Source: Sphingomonas sp. LHG3406-1 (lineage in GTDB: Bacteria > Pseudomonadota > Alphaproteobacteria > Sphingomonadales > Sphingomonadaceae). From it: 64,000 bases of DNA. The position numbers and the translations under genes were made by a program. Shown here one piece after another: positions 1 through 10,228 of the stretch. A model generated the notes under the pieces. That model saw only the letters and a list, made by a program, of their open reading frames with translations. It ran no database searches and was not told the origin of the DNA. Each line of letters begins with the position of its first letter. The stretch's first letter is position 1. The stretch spans positions 1,612,001 to 1,676,000 of the forward strand of contig NZ_CP069128.1 in the NCBI RefSeq assembly GCF_029637485.1, read 5' to 3'.

Positions 1-1364
<1,364 letters not shown>

Positions 1365-1438
1365 TCCCTTGCCCTAGCGCCGGGGGCGACGCCTGCCAAT
1401 CGGCTGCACCCCATCACCGGCTGACACGTTGGACAGCG

Positions 1439-2137
1439 ATGCGCGGCTTCGACTTCAGTTCATGGCAGGCAATCGGCACCACCCTGCTGGGCCTGTCGCT
1501 CATCACCATCATCGGAGTTGGCGTCCGGCTGCTGGCGATGATGACCATCCAGCAACGGCGCGAGCGCGAGAACCGCCAGATCAACGAGCGGCTGCGGACC
1601 CTAATCGCGGCCTACAAGACGCTTGGCGGCTCCTTTACCGGCGACTTGTCGGTCGACCCGACGCATCTGCGCGATCTGCGCCGCCGCGCTGCGGCGCAAG
1701 CCGACGAGGGCTTGCTTCTCAATGCCGAAAGCGCCGGCTCCGAACGCATGCGGCGAATGCGCGACGCAGTGGAGGCGGCGCTCGCCGACATCATCCTGCT
1801 CGGTACCGACGAGCAGGTGGCGCTTGCCACGAGCGCCGCGCAGGAACTGGTCGCCGGACGCCCGGTGCATACGGCCGAACTGGTGGTCGCCCTGCGCGAC
1901 TTCATCCGCCAGGCACTGGGGCTCGACCCGGTGCCCGCCGGGGTCAGCGTTCCCCGGCAGGGGCCAACCCGCACGGCGGGCAGCGCTGGACGCGGGCGCG
2001 GCGAGGGAGCCAACGAGCGCGGCGGGCGCGGCAAAGGCGGTGGGGGCATGGGAATGGGAATGGGCATGGGGCTTGGCGTCGGCGGCGCCTCGGTGGGCTC
2101 CGGTGGAGCCGACTCAGACGCGCGAGAAGGGCGCTAG
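1439..2137 (+). CDS. Hypothetical membrane-anchored protein with Gly/Met-rich tail
   Basis: 232 residues with no function I recognise. Residues about 9-34 form one hydrophobic segment, followed by a charged, probably helical region (QQRRERENRQINERL). A mostly helical middle part runs to about residue 170. The last 60 residues are low-complexity Gly/Arg and then alternating Gly-Met (GGGGMGMGMGMGLGVGG). A single anchor with a cytoplasmic helical domain is the simplest topology. It is divergent from the mutase gene, with 74 bp between the two starts, and convergent with the small membrane gene that ends at 2160. Codon use and frame quality match real genes here, so I consider it expressed. Confidence 0.7.
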   Translation: MRGFDFSSWQAIGTTLLGLSLITIIGVGVRLLAMMTIQQRRERENRQINERLRTLIAAYKTLGGSFTGDLSVDPTHLRDLRRRAAAQADEGLLLNAESAGSERMRRMRDAVEAALADIILLGTDEQVALATSAAQELVAGRPVHTAELVVALRDFIRQALGLDPVPAGVSVPRQGPTRTAGSAGRGRGEGANERGGRGKGGGGMGMGMGMGLGVGGASVGSGGADSDAREGR

Positions 2138-2159
2138 TTCTGGCGCCCGCGCCGCCTGT

Positions 2160-2408
2160 TCAGCGTCCCGAACGATAGCCAAGCCCGAGCAGCAGGTCGG
2201 CCGCGATGAAGAACAGCAGAACGAACAGTGCGCCGTTGATGAGAACCAGCCCCCAGAAGCGTGCATCGCCAGCTTCGGCACGCTTGAGGCGAATGCGGTA
2301 GAGCGGCACCTCGCCGGTTCGCAGCGCCAGCGCGATCCGTCGCAGGATCAGCACCGCCAGCACGGCGCACAATCCGCCGATCAGAAGCTCCTCGCCGCGC
2401 CCGCCCAT
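2160..2408 (-). CDS. Small two-helix membrane protein
   Basis: 82 residues with two hydrophobic segments (about 8-27 and 52-75) separated by a basic loop (RLKRAEAGDARF). I do not recognise a family. Its ATG overlaps the stop codon of the upstream mce gene as TGATG, so translation is probably coupled to the epimerase and the gene belongs to the propionate operon transcript. Nothing in the sequence indicates an enzymatic role; it looks like a small inner-membrane protein of unknown function. Confidence 0.65.
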   Translation of the reverse strand: MGGRGEELLIGGLCAVLAVLILRRIALALRTGEVPLYRIRLKRAEAGDARFWGLVLINGALFVLLFFIAADLLLGLGYRSGR

Positions 2409-2827
2409 CAGTGCGCCTGCTTGGGGCTTTCCATGATCTCGGTCAGCACGCCGCCCATGTCCTTGGGGTGGAGGAAGAAGATCGGCGTGCCGTGCGCGCC
2501 GATGCGGGTGGGACCTAGGATGCGGGTGCCGAGTCCCTCGAAGTGGGCGCGGGCCGCCTCGATGTCGGGCACCTCGAAACAGACATGATGCTGTCCCCCC
2601 TGCGGGTTCTTCTCGATGAACTTCGCGACCGGACTGTCGGCCCCAAGCGGCTCGATCAACTCGATCTGGCTGTTGGGCGCATCGACGAAGCAGACGCGCA
2701 CGCCCTGCGCGGGCAATTCGAACGGCGGCGAGGACGGCTCGGCACCGAACAGTTTGCGATAGGTCTCGAGGCTACGCTCGATCGACGGGGTGGCGACCCC
2801 GACATGGTTCAGTCGGCCGAGTTTCAT
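2408..2827 (-). CDS. mce: Methylmalonyl-CoA epimerase
   Basis: 139-residue vicinal-oxygen-chelate (glyoxalase fold) enzyme that epimerises (S)- to (R)-methylmalonyl-CoA, linking propionyl-CoA carboxylase to the mutase. Metal ligands of the family are visible: the N-terminal His in LNHVGVATPS, a His in QHHVCFEV, and the C-terminal Glu in LTEIMES. Length is typical. The start ATG overlaps the stop of the upstream small membrane gene as ATGA, and its own stop overlaps the downstream gene as TGATG. The three genes therefore look translationally coupled, between pccB and the mutase. Confidence 0.95.
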   Translation of the reverse strand: MKLGRLNHVGVATPSIERSLETYRKLFGAEPSSPPFELPAQGVRVCFVDAPNSQIELIEPLGADSPVAKFIEKNPQGGQHHVCFEVPDIEAARAHFEGLGTRILGPTRIGAHGTPIFFLHPKDMGGVLTEIMESPKQAH

Positions 2828-3057
2828 GAGCTACCTATCTCAAGCGCTTCGAGGGTTGTTGCGACAAGGGCGACCAGGCTCAAGCCCAGCCATAACCACT
2901 TGAACGCGATAAGGACTTTCGACCAGCGAGGCTCTAGTTCGCGGTCGGCGACGAATGCTGACTCCACGATCGTCCGCTCGGACGACGACTTCACCAGCTC
3001 GCGTCCAATCGCGAGGGACAGCAGGAGGAAGATCAGCGGCGGGAGCCAGGGGTCCAG
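2824..3057 (-). CDS. Small membrane protein between pccB and mce, start unresolved
   Basis: The frame encodes about 77 residues after pccB ends: a hydrophobic stretch (LPPLIFLLLSLAIG), a charged middle (ELVKSSSERTIVESAF) and a second hydrophobic segment (WLWLGLSLVALVATTLEAL). Its stop overlaps the mce ATG as ATGA, which argues that it is translated. No ATG, GTG or TTG gives a sensible start: the only ATG (3222) lies 164 nt inside pccB and would prefix a Ser/Arg-rich shadow sequence. CTG at 3057, one base after the pccB stop codon, is my best guess; an internal GTG would remove the first helix. Function unknown. Confidence 0.5.
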   Translation of the reverse strand: MDPWLPPLIFLLLSLAIGRELVKSSSERTIVESAFVADRELEPRWSKVLIAFKWLWLGLSLVALVATTLEALEIGSS

Positions 3058-3058
3058 G

Positions 3059-4591
3059 TCAAAGCGGGATATTGTCGTGCTTCTTCCACGGGTTCTCGAG
3101 CTGCTTGTCCTTGAGCTTGCGGAGGCCCAGCGCCACCTTGCGGCGGGTTTCCCGCGGCTGGATGACGTCGTCGATGAAGCCCATGCTCGCCGCCACGAAG
3201 GGGTTGGCGAAGCGGTCCTCATATTCCTTGGTGCGCGCGGCGATCAGGTCGGCGTCGTTGCGATCCTGGCGGAAGATGATCTCGACCGCGCCCTTGGCGC
3301 CCATCACCGCGATCTCGGCGGTCGGCCAGGCATAGTTCAAGTCGCCGCGCAGATGCTTGGACGCCATGACGTCATAGGCGCCGCCATAGGCCTTGCGGGT
3401 GATCACGGTGATCTTGGGAACGGTCGCCTCGGCATAGGCGAACAGCAATTTGGCGCCATGCTTGATGATGCCGTTATGCTCCTGCCCGACGCCCGGGAGG
3501 AAGCCGGGCACGTCGACGAAGGTCAGGATCGGGATATCGAAGGCGTCGCAGAAGCGGACGAAGCGCGCAGCCTTCTTGGACGAGTTGATGTCGAGCACGC
3601 CGGCCAGCACCAGCGGCTGGTTGGCGACCACGCCGACGGTGCGGCCCTCGATCCGGCAGAAGCCGATGATGATGTTGGCGGCATGGGCGGGCTGAAGCTC
3701 GAAGAAGTCTCCCTCGTCGGCGACCTTCCGGATCAGCTCGTGCATGTCGTAGGGTTGGTTGGCGCTCGGCGGGATCAAAGTGTCGAGGCCCGCATCGATC
3801 CGGTCCCATGGGTCCTCGGTCGGTCGCTCCGGCACCGACACCCGGTTCGACAGCGGCAGGAAATCGAAGAATTCCCGCGCCGCCAGCAGGGCGTCGATGT
3901 CGTTCTCGAGCGCGAGGTCGGCCACCGACGACTTGGTGGTGTGGGTGACCGCTCCACCAAGCTCCTCCTGGGTCACCACTTCGTTGGTGACGGTCTTCAC
4001 CACCTCGGGACCGGTGACGAACATGTAGGATGAATCCTTCACCATGAAGATGAAGTCGGTCATCGCGGGCGAATAGACGGCGCCGCCGGCGCACGGGCCC
4101 ATGATCAGGCTGAGCTGGGGCACCACGCCGCTGGCGAGCACGTTGCGCTGAAACACCTCGGCATAGCCGGCGAGGCTGGCGACGCCTTCCTGGATGCGTG
4201 CGCCGCCGCTGTCGTTCAGGCCGATCACGGGCGCGCCGACCTTCATCGCCGCGTCCATGATCTTGCAGATCTTCTGCGCGTGGCGTTCGGAGAGGGAGCC
4301 GCCGAAGACGGTGAAATCCTGGGCGAAGACATAGACCAGCCGCCCGTTGATCGTGCCGCTGCCGGTCACCACGCCGTCGCCGGGGAAGCGCTGGTCGGCC
4401 ATCCCGAACTCGGTCGCATTATGTTCGACGAAGGCGTCCACCTCCTCGAAGCTGCCCTCGTCCAGCAGGACGTCTAGGCGTTCGCGGGCGGTCAGGCGGC
4501 CCTTGCTGTGCTGGGCGTCGATGCGCTTCTGCCCGCCCCCCATGTGGGCGGCCGCGCGCCGCCGTTCGAGTTCCGCGATGGTGCTGCTCAT
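3059..4591 (-). CDS. pccB: Propionyl-CoA carboxylase beta subunit (carboxyltransferase)
   Basis: 510-residue biotin-dependent carboxyltransferase that moves carboxyl from biotin to propionyl-CoA, giving methylmalonyl-CoA. It has the two crotonase-like halves of the family: the N-terminal half contains [16 protein letters not shown] and [12 protein letters not shown], the C-terminal half [16 protein letters not shown] and [18 protein letters not shown]. The partner biotin carboxylase (pccA) is not in the window. The start ATG follows AGAGCGCATCCC-type sequence with no strong ribosome site. It heads a minus-strand run through mce to the small membrane gene. An acetyl-CoA-type substrate cannot be excluded from sequence alone, but mce and the mutase next door favour propionyl-CoA. 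Confidence 0.94.
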   Translation of the reverse strand: MSSTIAELERRRAAAHMGGGQKRIDAQHSKGRLTARERLDVLLDEGSFEEVDAFVEHNATEFGMADQRFPGDGVVTGSGTINGRLVYVFAQDFTVFGGSLSERHAQKICKIMDAAMKVGAPVIGLNDSGGARIQEGVASLAGYAEVFQRNVLASGVVPQLSLIMGPCAGGAVYSPAMTDFIFMVKDSSYMFVTGPEVVKTVTNEVVTQEELGGAVTHTTKSSVADLALENDIDALLAAREFFDFLPLSNRVSVPERPTEDPWDRIDAGLDTLIPPSANQPYDMHELIRKVADEGDFFELQPAHAANIIIGFCRIEGRTVGVVANQPLVLAGVLDINSSKKAARFVRFCDAFDIPILTFVDVPGFLPGVGQEHNGIIKHGAKLLFAYAEATVPKITVITRKAYGGAYDVMASKHLRGDLNYAWPTAEIAVMGAKGAVEIIFRQDRNDADLIAARTKEYEDRFANPFVAASMGFIDDVIQPRETRRKVALGLRKLKDKQLENPWKKHDNIPL

Positions 4592-4670
4592 GGGATGCGC
4601 TCTTCGCTCTGGGATTGCGGCGCGTCAACTCGCTGGGAGATTTTGCTTTGATGCTTTGGACTTAGCCGAG

Positions 4671-4696
4671 GGAACCTAAAGGCCTGAACAGTTGTT
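4671..4696 (+). promoter_or_regulatory. Candidate EcfG-type promoter (distal) with overlapping palindrome
   Basis: GGAAC at 4671-4675 is followed after 17 bases by TGTT (4693-4696), one base off the alphaproteobacterial general-stress sigma pattern GGAAC-N16/17-CGTT. The -10 half overlaps an inverted repeat TGAACA-GT-TGTTCA (4685-4698). It lies in the 248-bp gap upstream of the glycosyltransferase/UGM fusion. This is a motif match only. Confidence 0.3.
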
Positions 4697-4771
4697 CATC
4701 CTCCAGTCGGGGGGCGAGATCCGTTTGCCGCACCGCAGCATCCAACCAGCCGAAAGGGGCCGCATCACCGC

Positions 4772-4796
4772 GGAACCAGGTTTGGCAACCGTTGTT
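4772..4796 (+). promoter_or_regulatory. Candidate EcfG-type promoter (proximal)
   Basis: A second GGAAC (4772-4776) is followed after 16 bases by TGTT (4793-4796), again one mismatch from CGTT. Transcription from here would start near 4803 and give a leader of about 37 nt before the ATG at 4840. It would exclude the in-frame TTG at 4792 as a start. Confidence 0.3.
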
Positions 4797-4839
4797 TGAC
4801 CGAAACTACATCGGCCTTTTTCAGAGAGGTTCCTACCGC

Positions 4840-7212
4840 ATGTTCGACAAAGTCGGCGTTCACGACACTGGGTCTTCTCCGGTTCCTGCGTTTTCGAACA
4901 AGCGAACGACGCTCCTCTGCTTTTCGCACCTTCGCTGGGATTTCGTCTTCCAGCGCCCACAGCATCTGATGAGCCGCTTCGCCAAGACGATGCCGGTCGT
5001 GATCTGGGAAGAGCCGGTGCCGGCCGCCCAGGGTGAGGGTCCCTCGCTCGATGTGCGTCCCGCCAAGGATTGCACCAACGTCACCGTCGTCACCCCCCAC
5101 CTGCCCGAGGGCTTGGACGTCAACGCGCAGCGAACGATCCTCAAGGGGCTGCTCGACCAGTTCGTGTCGAGCACCGAGGGGCGGCTGATCCGCTGGTATT
5201 ACACGCCGATGATGCTGCCCTTCTCACGGCATCTCGACACGGTGGCGACCGTCTATGACTGCATGGACGAACTGTCAGCCTTCAAGTTCGCGCCGACCGA
5301 GCTGCTCGAGCTCGAGCGCGAGCTGCTGGAAGCGGCGGACGTCGTCTTCACTGGCGGCTATTCGCTGTACGAGGCGAAGAAGAAGCGGCACGGCAACGTC
5401 CACCCCTTCCCTTCGTCGGTCGACCGCGCTCACTTCGGCAAGGCCCGCGCCGGCATCGACGACCCGTCCGACCAGGCCGGCATCGCCCGTCCGCGCTTCG
5501 GCTTCTACGGCGTGATTGACGAGCGGATCGACCTCGAGCTGCTCGACTGCATGGCCGAGATGCGGCCCGACTGGCAGCTGGTGATGGTCGGACCGGTGGT
5601 GAAGATCAGCGAGGACGACCTCCCCCGCCGCGACAACATCCATTACCTCGGCGGCAAGACCTATGCCGAGCTGCCGGCCTATCTCGGCAACTGGGACGTG
5701 GCGATGATGCCGTTTGCCATCAACGAGGCAACCCGCTTCATCTCGCCGACCAAGACGCCGGAATATCTGGCCGCAGGCAAGCCGGTCGTCTCGACCCCGA
5801 TCAAGGACGTCAAGCGTCACTATGAGAAGCTGTCCGGTGTCCGCATCGCCGGCACTGCCGAGCAGTTCGTCGAAGCCTGCGAGCGGGCGCTGACGCTTGG
5901 CCAGGGCAGTGACGAGTGGCTGGCCGAAGTCGACCTGGCGCTGGCCGACATGAGCTGGGACACCACTCAGGCACGGATGGCCGCGCTTCTGGCCGAGCTG
6001 ACCGAGCAGGGCCAGAAGATCGAGCGCCCCGCTTTCGGCCAAGGTCACTACACCCACACCAAGACCAAGAAGTACGACTATCTGATCGTCGGCTGCGGCT
6101 TTGCCGGCTCGGTGCTGGCCGAGCGGCTGGCGACCCAGCATGGCGCGCGGGTGCTGATGATCGACAAGCGCGATCATGTCGGCGGCAACGCCTATGACGA
6201 GCTCAACGAGAACGGCATCCTCTACCACAAATACGGGCCGCACATCTTCCACGCGAACAGCGACGAGATCGTCAGCTATCTCTCGCAGTTCACCCAGTGG
6301 CGGCCCTACGAGCATCGTGTGCTGGCGCATGTTCGCGACCAGCTGGTGCCGATCCCGATCAACCGCACGACGCTGAACAAGCTGTTCGATGCCGGGCTCA
6401 AGAACGACGAGGAAGCGGCTGCCTTCCTGGCGGCGCGGGCCGAGCCGGTGGCGGACATCCGCACCTCGGAGGACGTCGTCATCAACGCCGTCGGGCGCGA
6501 GCTCTATGAGCTCTTCTTTCGCGGCTATACCCGCAAGCAGTGGGGTCTCGATCCGTCGGAGCTCGACAAGCAGGTGACGAGCCGGATCCCGACCCGGACC
6601 AACACCGACGACCGCTACTTCACCGACACCCACCAGATCATGCCGCTTGAGGGCTACACCCGGATGTTCGAGCGGATGCTCGACCATCCGCTGATCGACA
6701 AGCAGCTCGGCACCGACTTCCGCGATGTCCGCAACGACATCGACGCGGCGCACATCATCTACACCGGCCCGATCGACGAATATTTCGACTGGCGCTTCGG
6801 CAAGCTGCCCTATCGCAGCCTGCGCTTCGTCCACTCGACGATCGACAAGGAGCAGTTCCAGCCGGTGGCGGTGGTCAACTACCCGGACACGGAGACGCCC
6901 TACACCCGTATCTCCGAATACAAGCACATGACCGGTCAGGAGCATCCGCGGACGACCATCACGCTCGAGTATCCGAGCGCGGAGGGCGATCCTTATTATC
7001 CGATCCCGCGGCCGGAGAACCAGGCCTTGTTCAAGAAGTATGAGGCGCTTGCGGACTCGACGCCGGGCGTGACCTTCGTCGGCCGCCTCGCCACCTACCG
7101 CTATTACAACATGGACCAGATCGTCGGGCAGGCACTCGCCACCTTCCGGCGGATGGACGAGAGCCGCACCCGGGGCGGAGCCGCCAGCCGGGAGCTTCGC
7201 CTGGCGATCTGA
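4840..7212 (+). CDS. glf: Glycosyltransferase - UDP-galactopyranose mutase fusion
   Basis: 790 residues with two domains. Residues about 25-395 are a glycosyltransferase of the GT-B type (FSHLRWDFVFQRPQHL near the N-terminus, TPEYLAAGKPVVSTPI near the donor site). Residues about 411-780 are a complete UDP-galactopyranose mutase, the FAD enzyme that converts UDP-galactopyranose to UDP-galactofuranose: GCGFAGSVLAERLA dinucleotide motif, RDHVGGNAYD, YGPHIFHANSDEI, FRGYTRKQWGLD and TRISEYKH are all present. An in-frame TTG exists at 4792, but ATG 4840 has AGAGAGG about 11 nt upstream and fits the promoter candidates. It is followed after 15 bp by the GH1-RmlD fusion, so the two are probably cotranscribed. 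Inference: the fused enzyme makes and transfers galactofuranose, or a related furanose, to a glycoconjugate. Confidence 0.9.
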   Translation: MFDKVGVHDTGSSPVPAFSNKRTTLLCFSHLRWDFVFQRPQHLMSRFAKTMPVVIWEEPVPAAQGEGPSLDVRPAKDCTNVTVVTPHLPEGLDVNAQRTILKGLLDQFVSSTEGRLIRWYYTPMMLPFSRHLDTVATVYDCMDELSAFKFAPTELLELERELLEAADVVFTGGYSLYEAKKKRHGNVHPFPSSVDRAHFGKARAGIDDPSDQAGIARPRFGFYGVIDERIDLELLDCMAEMRPDWQLVMVGPVVKISEDDLPRRDNIHYLGGKTYAELPAYLGNWDVAMMPFAINEATRFISPTKTPEYLAAGKPVVSTPIKDVKRHYEKLSGVRIAGTAEQFVEACERALTLGQGSDEWLAEVDLALADMSWDTTQARMAALLAELTEQGQKIERPAFGQGHYTHTKTKKYDYLIVGCGFAGSVLAERLATQHGARVLMIDKRDHVGGNAYDELNENGILYHKYGPHIFHANSDEIVSYLSQFTQWRPYEHRVLAHVRDQLVPIPINRTTLNKLFDAGLKNDEEAAAFLAARAEPVADIRTSEDVVINAVGRELYELFFRGYTRKQWGLDPSELDKQVTSRIPTRTNTDDRYFTDTHQIMPLEGYTRMFERMLDHPLIDKQLGTDFRDVRNDIDAAHIIYTGPIDEYFDWRFGKLPYRSLRFVHSTIDKEQFQPVAVVNYPDTETPYTRISEYKHMTGQEHPRTTITLEYPSAEGDPYYPIPRPENQALFKKYEALADSTPGVTFVGRLATYRYYNMDQIVGQALATFRRMDESRTRGGAASRELRLAI

Positions 7213-7227
7213 GCCGGGAGCCTGGTG

Positions 7228-9384
7228 ATGGACAAGGATCGAGAAAGCAGCACTCCGCCCCTCGAATTATGGGGCGGAGTGGAATGCACGGTCGTCCGCA
7301 TCGGCGACGAATATCGCGACCAGGTCGTCGAGACGGGCCATTCGGTCCGGCTCGCCGACCTCGACGCCATCGCCGACCTCGGTATCCGCACGGTTCGCTA
7401 CCCGATCGTGTGGGAGCGGGTGGCGCCGGACGATCCCGCCACGCTCGATTTCTCCTGGCATGACGAGCGGCTGCGGCGGCTTCGCGACCTCGGGATCAGG
7501 GTCATCGGCGGGCTCGTCCATCATGGCTCGGGCCCACGCCACACCGACCTGCTCGATCCGGCCTTCCCGGCCAAGCTCGCCGATTATGCCGCACAAGTGG
7601 CGGAGCGCTACCCGTGGATCGACCGCTGGACGCCCGTCAACGAGCCGCTGACCACCGCCCGCTTCGCCTGCCTCTACGGCCACTGGTACCCGCATCGGCA
7701 GGACTTGGGTGACTTCCTCGCCGCGCTGGTCAACGAATGTCATGCGTCGCTGGCGGCGATGCGGGCGATCCGTACGGTGATCCCGGGCGCGCTCCATGTC
7801 ACCACCGAGGATCTCGGCAAGACGTTCTCGACGCCGAAGCTCGCCCATCAGGCCCGGCATGAGAACGACCGCCGCTGGCTGAGCCTCGACCTGTTCACCG
7901 GCCGGGTCGACGACCGCCACCCTTTCTGGAGCATGCTCAAGGAATCGGGCTGCAGCGACGAGGCGCTGGCCGAGCTCGCCACCGGCGAGGCCGCCCCCGA
8001 CATCATCGGCATCAACCATTATCTGACCAGCGAGCGCTACCTCGACGACCGCACCGAGCGCTATCCGGGGCAGCCGGTCGGCAGCAACGGCCGGCAGCGC
8101 TATTGCGATCTTGAGGCGGTGCGCATGCCGCACCTCGCCGGCCGGGTCGGTCCCGCCGCACGGCTGCGAGAGGCATGGGAGCGCTACGGCATCCCGCTCG
8201 CCATCACCGAAGTCCATCACGGCTGCACCCGCGAGGAGCAGGTGCGCTGGTTCCACCATGTCTGGAACGCGGCTGAGCAGGTCCGCAGCGAAGGCGTCGA
8301 CATGCGCGCCGTCACCCTGTGGAGCCTGTTCGGCAATGTCGACTGGCGCTCGCTTCTCACCCGCAAGGAAGGCATCTACGACGTCGGCGCTTTCGACACG
8401 CGCGGCGGCAAGCTCCGCCCGACCATGGTCGCCAGAGCAGCGGCGAGCCTCGCTTCGGGGAGGATGCTCGACCATCCGGCGGTCGCGGGCAGGCCCTGGT
8501 GGCGGCGTCCCGAGCGCTTCTACATCGGCTCGGGGTCCTGCAAGCCGCACCACTTCGGCCGGCATCCCCTGCTGATCACCGGCGCGACCGGAACGCTCGG
8601 CCAGGCCTTCGCGCGCATCTGCCACCACCGTGGCTTGCGGCACGTGCTGACCGACCGGTCGGCGCTCGACATCACCGATGCCGCCTCGATCGGCGCGGCG
8701 CTCGATCGCCTGCGTCCTTGGGCGGTGGTCAACACCGCCGGCTTCGTCCGCGTGCCGGAGGCCGAGCATCAGCCGGACGACTGCTTCCGGATCAACACGA
8801 CCGGTCCCGAACTGCTCGCCGCCGCCTGCCGGGAACGCGGCATCCCGTTCGTCACCTTCTCCTCGGACCTGGTGTTCGACGGCAAGCTCGGCCGGCCCTA
8901 TCTCGAGCCCGATCCGACCAGCCCGGCCTGCGTCTACGGCGAGAGCAAGGCGCAGGCCGAGGACCGGGTGCTGTCGATCGATCCGCAGGCGCTGATCGTG
9001 CGCACCAGCGCCTTCTTCGGACCGTGGGACGCCCACAACTTCCTCCATCACACGGTCGCCCAGCTCAGCCGCGGCGACGAGGTGCATGCCAGCGACCAGG
9101 CAGTCGTCTCGCCGACCTATGTACCCGACCTTGTCCATGCCTCGCTCGACCTCCTGCTCGATGGCGAGCAGGGCATCTGGCATCTCGCCAACGAGGGCAG
9201 CATCAGCTGGCACGGCCTCGCGCGGGAAATTGCAGGACGGACCGGCCTCAGCCCGAGGAAGATCCGCGATAGCGGCGGCGACAAGGCGGACAACACGCTC
9301 GGGACCAGCCGAGGGCAGATCCTCCGCCCGCTGGAGGCCGCGCTGGACGACTTCGTCCGTCATTCCGAAACGATCGCGCGCTGA
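7228..9384 (+). CDS. GH1-like glycoside hydrolase - RmlD-like NAD(P)-sugar reductase fusion
   Basis: 718 residues. Residues about 10-420 resemble family 1 glycoside hydrolases: the acid/base Glu in TPVNEPLTT (near residue 139) and the nucleophile Glu in ITEVHHG (near 328) are in place. Residues about 445-715 are an extended short-chain reductase of the RmlD type (dTDP-4-dehydrorhamnose reductase-like), with LITGATGTLGQ nucleotide motif, VNTAGFVRVPEAE and catalytic YGESK. ATG 7228 is preferred over GTG 7225 because GGGAG lies about 7 nt upstream. It sits 15 bp after the glycosyltransferase/UGM gene. Which sugar it hydrolyses or reduces cannot be read from sequence. The GH1 half may have lost true glycosidase activity. 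Confidence 0.88.
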   Translation: MDKDRESSTPPLELWGGVECTVVRIGDEYRDQVVETGHSVRLADLDAIADLGIRTVRYPIVWERVAPDDPATLDFSWHDERLRRLRDLGIRVIGGLVHHGSGPRHTDLLDPAFPAKLADYAAQVAERYPWIDRWTPVNEPLTTARFACLYGHWYPHRQDLGDFLAALVNECHASLAAMRAIRTVIPGALHVTTEDLGKTFSTPKLAHQARHENDRRWLSLDLFTGRVDDRHPFWSMLKESGCSDEALAELATGEAAPDIIGINHYLTSERYLDDRTERYPGQPVGSNGRQRYCDLEAVRMPHLAGRVGPAARLREAWERYGIPLAITEVHHGCTREEQVRWFHHVWNAAEQVRSEGVDMRAVTLWSLFGNVDWRSLLTRKEGIYDVGAFDTRGGKLRPTMVARAAASLASGRMLDHPAVAGRPWWRRPERFYIGSGSCKPHHFGRHPLLITGATGTLGQAFARICHHRGLRHVLTDRSALDITDAASIGAALDRLRPWAVVNTAGFVRVPEAEHQPDDCFRINTTGPELLAAACRERGIPFVTFSSDLVFDGKLGRPYLEPDPTSPACVYGESKAQAEDRVLSIDPQALIVRTSAFFGPWDAHNFLHHTVAQLSRGDEVHASDQAVVSPTYVPDLVHASLDLLLDGEQGIWHLANEGSISWHGLAREIAGRTGLSPRKIRDSGGDKADNTLGTSRGQILRPLEAALDDFVRHSETIAR

Positions 9385-9463
9385 CCTGCCCGGGCCCGTT
9401 GATTTGAACCGCGCGCCCGCTCGTGCTTTGACATGGGCGAAGCAAGGAGCCCGACCCGCCGCC

Positions 9464-10228
9464 ATGCCGATTTCCCACTGGCCGCAGCGCCTCTACCTCG
9501 TTCGCCACGGGCAGAGCCAGGGCAATGTCGCGCGCGACCGGTCCGAGGCGCAGGGGCTGGCGACCATCGGGCTCGACATGCGCGACGTCGACGTGCCCCT
9601 GTCCGACTTCGGCCATCGCCAGGCCGCCGCTGCCGGCCGCTGGTTCGCGGCTCTACCAGACGAGGAGAAGCCGGAGGTCATCCTTTCCTCGCCCTACCTT
9701 CGCGCGCGCCAGACCGCCCGGGCGATCTGCGAGGCGGGCGGCCTCGCTGGCGGCCGGGCCCGCACCGTCATCGACGAGCGCTTGCGCGAGCGTGAATTCG
9801 GCGTATTCGACGGCCTTACCAGCCTCGGCATCCGCCAGAAATATCCGGAGGAAGCCGCCCACCGGAACCGGCTCGGCAAATTCTACCATCGCCCGCCCGG
9901 CGGCGAGAGCTGGGCCGACGTCATCCTCCGCCTTCGCTCGGCGATGAACTCGATCAATCTCCATTATAACGGCCGGCGCGTGCTGATCGTCTGCCACCAG
10001 GTGGTGGTGCTGTGCATGCGCTACGTGCTGGAAGAGCTGGAGGAGACGGAGATCCTCGGCATCGACAAGGCCGCCGACATCCTCAACTGCGGCATCTGCG
10101 CCTTCGACTTCACGGTCCACGACCTCGACTGCGTGCCGCGCCTCGCGTTGTGGAACCATGCCGCCCCGCTGGAGGAAGAAGGCGCACCGGTGACCGACGC
10201 CCCGGACAAGATCGCCGGCAGCCGGTGA
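9464..10228 (+). CDS. Histidine phosphatase family protein
   Basis: 254-residue phosphoglycerate-mutase-like phosphatase. The phosphohistidine motif LVRHGQSQGN is near the N-terminus, followed by SSPYLRARQTA, the acid region RLREREFGVFDGL and the second catalytic His in VCHQVVV. Substrate unknown; such proteins act on sugar phosphates, nucleotides or proteins. ATG 9464 was chosen because the motif begins 12 residues later; AAGGAG lies about 14 nt upstream, somewhat far. Its stop overlaps the GTG of the next gene (GTGA), so it is coupled to the NAD(P)HX dehydratase gene. It follows the GH1-RmlD gene by 79 bp. Confidence 0.88.
   Translation: MPISHWPQRLYLVRHGQSQGNVARDRSEAQGLATIGLDMRDVDVPLSDFGHRQAAAAGRWFAALPDEEKPEVILSSPYLRARQTARAICEAGGLAGGRARTVIDERLREREFGVFDGLTSLGIRQKYPEEAAHRNRLGKFYHRPPGGESWADVILRLRSAMNSINLHYNGRRVLIVCHQVVVLCMRYVLEELEETEILGIDKAADILNCGICAFDFTVHDLDCVPRLALWNHAAPLEEEGAPVTDAPDKIAGSR

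Noticed and set aside
5275..6945. Minus-strand frame of 556 codons opposite the glycosyltransferase/UGM gene
   Set aside because: Antisense shadow: the plus strand has intact UGM motifs, and the minus translation lacks any domain and shows the same His/Asp/Val bias as other shadows.
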